From Blasia pusilla (taxonomy: Eukaryota; Marchantiophyta; Marchantiopsida; Blasiales), in contig CM114275.1 of the NCBI GenBank assembly GCA_050084515.1, forward strand, positions 13,144,001 to 13,208,000: a stretch of 64,000 nucleotides of DNA. The letters are read 5' to 3'. Numbering within the stretch: position 1 is the first letter of the stretch; every line of letters starts with the position of its first letter. Shown piece by piece: positions 57,701-64,000 of the stretch. The notes below the pieces were generated by a model that made no database searches, was not told the DNA's origin, and saw only the letters and a list, made by a program, of their open reading frames with translations. A program made the position numbers and the translations under genes.

Positions 57701-60700
57701 TGGAACATTGCTGGAAAAGTTCCCAAAATGAATAGCCACTAAACATCTAAATTGCACAGAAAAATTGATTGGAAAGGTTTGGAGCTCACCTCAACCATGA
57801 AAAATTCTTTCAAGAATGTGTAGTCGATTCGTGTTCGCACAAGGAATATTGAGAGCATATCAAAAAGAACGTTAACTTCATTCTTATCATGTCTCAAGTA
57901 GTTGAGAAAACACTTCACCAAGCGCTTACTTTCCTTGACCTGAAAGTAGTACAATTACATTTAGTACATCCCTTCATTTAGGAAAATGAAGGGATGGATC
58001 GACTGAAGTCAAAGTCATGGATCTCGTGCAGGTAAGAAGAAATCTAGAGATCTAACCACAATCGTCCCAAGATTCTGACCTTCCTGAAGAAAATCTTCCA
58101 GATACACAATTGAGAAAATGTGCGTAATTAGTTTATATTTAGCATATTTGTATAGAAAAAACTTCAGCACTTTTTAAAAAATTACCAAGTGTTCATTGTC
58201 AAGACTACATTTGCAAAGCACAACATATATTTTCACTTGAAATGTGGATCCAACAACTTCCAATTTGCAGTGGTTGTTATGTGCGATGAAGAACATAACT
58301 CTTCCACACCTGATTCAAGCTAAGACCTTGCTCGTTGCGGAGTCGAATCTGTCTCGCAGGAGATTTCCATATACGAACAAGAGCATCAAAAACATTCCGC
58401 TGTGTCCGAAGCCAGTCAGGTATCAGCTTTACCACAGTAGACAAGAGAGCTACCCCTTGATATTGGACTTCAGGGGTTTGCATTGTGGTTGATCCACTGT
58501 TTGGCAATCCCATAAAGCCTTCACTACCTGCTGTGCCCAGACTCCCTCCTATAGTAGAAGAAGACGACACACCTATACCTGCTACTGCCTCCTCTCCAGA
58601 AGGAGATAACTGAGCATGGGCAAAGGCACTAGCAATAATCTTCACAGACGATCTTGAAAGTTCCTCTCGGAGAACTTGTCCAATCTCAGATCTAATAATG
58701 TCAATAAATCTGTTACATGGCAGCAACCAGTCAACTCCACTGGAATGAGGATTTTACTTCAGCATTTTGAAGTTTTCAACTGTGAAAAGTCTGGAGTTAC
58801 TTCAACTTATGATACTACACATACTAAATACCACTTCCGACCAATACCTTGATGCCAATATCTTAGATATTAACTCGTCCATGTCTACTGACAATTGGAA
58901 GACAGATTCTGTGAAGAAAATTTGAGATAAAAATGAAAAAGGATAACAACATCAACTAAACCAGACTTTGTCTAATCAACCAGACATATGCCCAATCAAT
59001 TTGCTATGGATCTTGGTGCAGCACTAACGTGAAACCCATTTTCTACTCACATTAAAGATTATTCAAAATGGCTTCAACACAGACATGCAAACTTTTTGGA
59101 ATCATTATCACCTTCGGAAGTAAGCTGGCTGCGTGAGCCGACCAAGGAAGTAGTCAACAGCTTCAGTTGCATATCGATTTAGGAACTTGGTTAGTGGGAC
59201 ACGATATGGGCTGTTCAGCTCGCTGTACACTTGTCCCTGTGGAAGCGCCTCCTCCAATTGTATGGTGAGCACCACCAGTGGATCCAAGAACCTTCCAGCC
59301 GCAGAAGGAAGCAAGTGGAACAGTTCTATAATTGCTGTTTCCATCCACATATGACCTCATTATAAATCCAGTGGGGAATACAGAGGAGAAGGACTCTGGT
59401 AATCTTAGGAAAAACTATCATTGCTCAGACAATAAAAATAGAACCCTCAGGACGACATACATGTGCACCAAAAAGTGAAAACCAGATCAACCATAAACAA
59501 CTCCTAAGCGTATAACAGCAATTCGATCATACCTGCAGCAATTTTAGGTTCTTCACCCTGCTTCCAAGACTTTTGAGAAGCTGCCAGCTTTTCAGGTTCA
59601 AGCCACTTCTTCAAGTGCTCCATAAGCTTCTCTCCCAACGTCACATTGAACCAATTTGAGAGCAGTTCTAGCAACCGAGCAAGGCCCTGAAGGAGAGGCA
59701 TCGTCAAGTTTTTGTAGTGGGCCAAATTTACAAGAATTGGTCGCAGGCTACTTTGTAAGAGCTCCTTGGGCATTTTTTGCTGCTGGATAACCTGCAAGTG
59801 GGAATTTCATTTGAACAACCAGCAATTCAAGATGAGATTTTGCATGGGCAGGGTAGACAGATAAATTTAACAGAATACTAGAAAACCTAAGGTCAGTTCA
59901 ACAACCAGCAATTCAGGATACGTTTGCCCAGGGGGATGGAAAACAAATAAACTCAACATCATACTATACAACATAAAGTCTTATAGTTCCACAGACTAGT
60001 AAGTCACTGTCAAATGGCATTTGTTCTTCTCTCTCATACATCTACTATGTCATTTATCATACAAACCCTTCTGATACATTCAGCTACCTAAGTTACAGCA
60101 TGAGATGATTTAAATATAGATGCATCAAAGATACAGTCCTAGTGTGACCAGAATGATGCCATCCAATACCTGGCGCAGACCCTCTTTAGCCACTGCCACA
60201 ATCTCTGGAGTCCGGCAAGTTAATGATTTAAAGAACATTGCGATGATACGAGAACGCAACTCTGCATGACTTTGAGTTTTAAAGTCAGCCCATGCCATAG
60301 CTGTGCACAGAAGCTCTATACAAACAGTGCGCAACTTGGTGAGAGTAACTGCCATCTTGGGATTCATAAACTTGCCATTCAGCACCATCTCATCTGCCTC
60401 TGCTATCTGAAGAGCTTCTTGCAAAAGGCTTATGAGCTCCGCAGTCATATTCAAGAGGGGAGGTCGTAGTGCCAGACAGAAATTAAGTGCCATCACTGTT
60501 CCAACCTGTACCCAATAAAAGCCAGATGTTGGTAAATAAGATTCTCGGAGTTAACTGGTTAATTCATCAGACTTCCATTAAAATGACATATTACCACTGT
60601 GTGACAATGCTGTGTTAATTCAGCATCAAGAAGTGAAAACTACCTCCATAGATTACAAATAAATGATGCATGCACTTTGTAACTTCATGTAAACATCAAC

Positions 60701-63215
60701 ACAACACACTTTGCCCTCTCATGATTATCTTTGGTCATCAGGAGGACTAGGTTACACTCTTGGGTAACTATTTCAAAGCGCCCAAACACAGCAAATTTTC
60801 TATTGCAGCCACTACCTACTGGTCATTCCCACCTGTTGTTCCGCATGCTTGCTTCGGAGGGGCCTATTGACAAGAGGTTGAAGCAAAGGAGGATAAAGTG
60901 GCTCAAGTAATTCTGAGACCTCGCTGCCGGTTCTACTCGCCAACAGAGCCAAACATGACTGCACATTTTTTCTGACAATATGAGTAGCATTCGGATTGAA
61001 AAGCTCAGCAGCAAGAACATCCACTACACCCTGGAAGCTTTGACGCCTTCCTTCATTGTTTGTCTCATCCACATTGTTCACAACTCGTAGCACCTGAGTC
61101 AAAACTTGGCTAGTCTCCTCCTGCTCCTTGTTGGCATGCGGAGGTAGCCTCTTTAGAACATAAACTAATGCTCTTACAGCTCGTACTTGGAAAAGGCAAA
61201 GTGTGTCCACAGTGGCCTTTCCAACAAGTGCACCTAGTCCCATTACACCACCCATCTGAGACTGCCAAGTGCTTCCATAACAACAATGCAATAAACGTGG
61301 GAGAAGTTGTTCAAACACTGGTATTCTCACACCAGGAGGGGGGGAATACACCGGATTCATTGAAGGGCTTGAAACCATCATAGGAGTTCCAGGTGTGCTA
61401 ACACCCCTTGGTGTCAGAACCCCTGTATGCTTTGATCTTGCAAGAAGAAGAAGAGTTTCAGCAAAGACGTTCAGGCCATTCAGGGCTGCTTTAGCATGTG
61501 CTCGATTCTCATCGGCTAGGACAGCCACCAATGCATCAAGAAAAATAAGGGGGTCTAGCTCCTTCAGATTTGCTTGAGAACGATTTCGTGCCTTCCCATT
61601 TGCTACCCCCGATGCACCACCAGTAGCACCCACACCAAGTTGTCCAGGCGCAACTGCTTGATTACTTGATGACGAGTCAACATGAAATATCATGGCGAAA
61701 TGGCGACAAACATTGAGCACAAAGTCATCCTTTGGTTCTCTCAGCTCACTCTCAGCACTAGCTGCAATAACTGTCATCAATAAAACCTTGAAAACACTGC
61801 GCTCGGCCATAAGTTGAGTCTTGGTCTTAACTCCTAAATCCACCTGTCGTTGTCACAACAATAGAAATATCACCGTTAATGCCATTAGAATTGAGCAAGA
61901 TTTCTAACACCCATCACAGCAACAGCACTGATTTGTGGTGAATAAATGGCAAATAAATCCTTGACGTGTACCAATAATATACCTTGATATTGGTTGTCTC
62001 TGCTCTGCGTCTGGAAGGATCAACTGACGTTACAAACATGGTGCTCAGTTGTCCTGCTGTTACCCCTTCACTTCCTACATTCCCTTTCAAATTTAGAACA
62101 GAAGATAGACACACCCGCAAAAATTTGAGAGCATGCTTCCGGTAGAAGGCATCCACCCCTGTTTGGGTTCCCATTACAGCAGACCTTGCAAGAAATATAC
62201 AACGATCCAAGGGGACAAGAAATGATGTGGTGGGCTCAAACGTCAATATGAGCCGCAATCCATGCTCTGGGTTTTCTTTGCACTCAAGGGATAATGGCTC
62301 TTTCAAAAACCTTCGATTCCTTCCACCTAATTTCCCAAGCAGCTGTAAGGACTTGGAACCCCATGGATAGGGTTTCGGGCGAAGGTGTGACCACAATGTC
62401 AAAATTAGTTCAGACATAACATTGGCCATGCTCGGCTCCAAGAACTCGGGATTCAGGCTGTCAATCCAAAACTCCAAAGTCCTAAGGCCCAGACCAATTA
62501 GTTCATCACTGCCTTTCAATGCCAGAACAAGTGGTTTCATCAACCTGGGTAGATGAGGAAGAAGAGAGCTTAATCGCGCCGGCATAGTGAGGCATAATTC
62601 AACGACCAGATCAATCATGTCAAGCCCTGTTGGTCCCTCCACCATGGCAAGCAACATGTTTAGACAAGGCTGTAGTGTAGAAATGAACTCTCGAAACAAC
62701 AGTTCAAATTTTCCACCAGAAAGAGCTCTGAACATGATGCGCAGGAGTTGCATGTAGCCTAAGGGCTTATCTACTTCTGTTGCATTCTTCATGCACACCT
62801 CCATCAATGTCAGCACATGAGGCTGCAGGACACGCTCACAATCTCCCGGAAACTTTGCTACAGCCACAAAAAGATACCGGAATAGCTGCAGTACCAATTT
62901 GGCTGCAGGCATGTCAGGTTGCTTCAAAACTTCTAGTTTGCTATTAACAAGATAATTTACAAGTACGTCAGCAAAGTGACGAGTAACTTTTTGGGTCTGA
63001 AGAAGTGTAGAAAAGATCTGTAGTAGCTGTTGGTTGCCAAGCATACACTCAAAAAGGTGCGGCATGCACAAAGAGAACATGTCCATCAGGTTGCGATGCT
63101 CCATCACTGCAAATACTGACGAATAGTGAGTAAACATGTCTTTCTCTTCATCCTTCTCTTTGAAAAGAGCCAGACAGTATACCCCACTTTTTAAGATCCC
63201 AGATGCCAGCCGAAC
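43870..63215 (-). CDS. TRA1: TRA1/TRRAP, PIKK-family scaffold of SAGA/NuA4 (25 exons, 5' end beyond window)
   Basis: Exons (high to low): 63215-61983, 61843-60833, 60505-60170, 59791-59533, 59334-59112, 58709-58310, 57939-57790, 57666-57445, 56462-56241, 56111-55317, 53406-53143, 52958-52908, 52655-52236, 51723-51314, 51102-50673, 50544-49219, 48751-48491, 47724-47434, 47250-46750, 46452-46021, 45793-45515, 45266-44864, 44609-44461, 44359-44159, 43989-43870. All have GT...AG borders and matching phases. The joined 10,389 nt give 3,462 residues plus TGA, with no stop or frameshift. The protein ends CMMDPTWHPWF, the TRRAP-type FATC tail. Against plant TRA1 (about 3,800-3,900 aa from memory) some 400-500 N-terminal residues lie outside the window. 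It bridges activators to histone acetyltransferases and has a kinase-like fold without kinase activity. Confidence 0.95.
46021..53406 (-). other. TRA1: TRA1 late HEAT and FAT domain exons
   Basis: Includes QALELLSQALEVWP, EKGTDASVLLMVLDIVKDW, RQFMLGLRARDPEMRHKFF, the FAT helices with AEMCLWEEQWISCARRLNQW and ILETWRLRTPNEWDELTVW, and HVDFVNEYKRDFERDLDP just before the kinase-like domain. The variable Ser/Gly/Asn-rich linker after LYYWLRTYLLERRDIA (47,250-46,750) is poorly conserved, as usual for the family. Exon 52,958-52,908 is only 51 nt. Confidence 0.9.
53645..53704. repeat. Two overlapping perfect hairpins
   Basis: First: 17-bp arms at 53,645-53,661 and 53,667-53,683 with loop CCTAT. Second: 11-bp arms AATACATTTGC (53,677-53,687) and GCAAATGTATT (53,694-53,704) with loop ATAAAG. 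They share AATACAT, so only one can form fully at a time. They abut the retrotransposon fragment. Confidence 0.9.
53705..54250 (+). mobile_element. Non-LTR retrotransposon (LINE) RT fragment
   Basis: Plus-strand translation in two or three frames: WYWGEQEIPLEPTCTYPGIEF, WDAHIKKTTEMVTRRG, then HLSLEYGAAVWDANTKPR, LEGEQLKAFWCIMGASS, and YLAKLKWRSQLE. This is the downstream end of a LINE-type reverse transcriptase polyprotein (LGIEFS-like and LEYGAEVW-like blocks). Frameshifts and stops show it is dead. It lies antisense to TRA1. Confidence 0.7.
55317..63215 (-). other. TRA1: TRA1 HEAT-repeat solenoid exons
   Basis: The first ten visible exons encode the alpha-helical HEAT solenoid. Conserved landmarks include LKSGVYCLALFKEKDEEKDM, KPLGYMQLLRIMFRAL, SLQLLGKLGGRNRRFL, FEQLLPRLLHCCYG, VVNNVDETNNE and CHFLEAYQAPEKIILQV. 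Exon 56,111-55,317 carries a Gly-rich insertion in a naturally variable linker between ENRRLAIDLAG and KPNAAMEEMIINFLI. Confidence 0.9.
55610..55715 (-). repeat. Gly-rich codon repeat in TRA1
   Basis: The plus strand is a run of CTC/CCT triplets encoding mostly Gly, with some Ala and Arg, on the minus strand. It lies inside the coding exon and keeps the frame. It is probably a length-variable simple repeat in a disordered linker. Confidence 0.85.
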
Positions 63216-64000
63216 CTGCAAATTATCATCCAACAAATAGAAACTTGTCATCACAAGGCCCAAAAGCATAAGACCAACCGCCTTCATTGCAAACTCCAGA
63301 ACAGGCAGCTCATCTTCAAGAAACCTAGAAGGATGCTCTAACACCATGTCTGAAACTTATCTGCCCACTTGTTTCAAGTCAGAACCATAAATCTTAGCAT
63401 TCAAAAGTTTACAGCCTCCTAACAAGAGGCATAGTTGTATGAAGCATAAAAAGTCAGCGCCTCCCAGAATGAGCAATACTGCTAGTTGTTTCAATCTAGA
63501 ATTGTCGCAATTTGAAGATCCCTTAATCTTTCTGCTAACTTTAACAGGTTTGTCTACTTTTTTTGCTAGTATCACAATTATTTGATACACAAAAGTGCTA
63601 TGCCTACCAGTTTAATTTTTCCCACACCCTGCACTTCCCTACATAGAATTGATCATCGATTAATGGGCCCACACCAGAACCTGGGTTTTTGAAAATCGAC
63701 AAAAAACCAAGCTGATTGTTCCCATTATCTCCCCCAAAACAAGATATGATCTGTGATAACATTGATAAAATCATTTAACAATCGTTTTTCAGTCTTTGGT
63801 CAATCATGTGACAATGAACAGAAAAACCTACTCCAATGTGCTCTGTGGGAACCTTAGCAGACACAGAAACTGCCTCCGCACTGATCTAAAGTGTGTTTGT
63901 TATACAAGGATCTACATGAACAAGAGAAAGTACTGCAATTTAAGACCATAATGAATAAGGAAGTCTTTTTTTAATTATGCACACTATATGATGCACCAAA
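63216..64000 (-). other. TRA1 intron, partial
   Basis: The acceptor AG lies at 63,216-63,217 (minus strand). No TRA1-like coding block is visible to the window end, so the upstream exons lie beyond. Short frames here show no similarity to TRA1. Confidence 0.6.

Overview
The window is nuclear DNA of a streptophyte, most likely a land plant. Two low-copy, intron-rich plant-type genes flank a dense block of decayed LTR retroelements. On the + strand at 15,617-19,091 is a seven-exon F-box/leucine-rich-repeat gene (FBL3-like). On the - strand, from 43,870 past the right edge, is TRA1/TRRAP, the giant PIKK-family scaffold of the SAGA and NuA4 acetyltransferase complexes; 25 exons are visible, and their splice sites and phases join into one open frame. 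The two genes are convergent. The species cannot be named from sequence alone. A retroelement-borne methyltransferase of DNMT3 type would fit a non-flowering plant, because flowering plants lost DNMT3, but this is inference.

Layout: 1-3,915 is a minus-strand Ty3/gypsy copy (A). 4,455-5,842 and 12,828-13,919 are two halves of one plus-strand gypsy copy (G/F), split by a nested minus-strand insertion (copy B, 5,843-12,827) flanked by the 4-bp duplication AAGT. 13,920-15,616 is the FBL 5' flank and 15,617-19,091 the FBL gene. 20,480-25,078 holds minus-strand gypsy copy D and its terminal repeats. 25,079-28,377 is an internally deleted Ty1/copia element. 29,550-38,996 is the longest gypsy copy (C, plus strand). 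39,200-42,565 holds minus-strand gypsy debris (E) and local tandem duplications. 43,870-64,000 is TRA1, with a fragment of a non-LTR retrotransposon in one intron.

The striking content is the gypsy family. Its coding order is gag, CCHC zinc knuckle, aspartic protease (DSGA), a cytosine-5 DNA methyltransferase domain, reverse transcriptase, RNase H, DDE integrase and a C-terminal PHD finger. The methyltransferase has motifs I, II, IV, VI, VIII and IX/X in the unpermuted DNMT3-like order. It is recognisable in copies A, B, C and D, and copy B keeps the catalytic PCQ motif. The PHD finger is seen in B and C. An element carrying both a DNA-methylation writer and a putative chromatin reader could control its own silencing or its choice of integration site. 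Every copy here is broken by stops, frameshifts or deletions, so function would have to come from intact relatives elsewhere.

The termini are also unusual. Copy C reads module A1 (480 bp), body, B1 (138 bp), 2 nt, A2 (480 bp), B2 (134 bp), enclosed by ACAT on both sides. This is the topology of split direct repeats, although the element encodes a DDE-type integrase.
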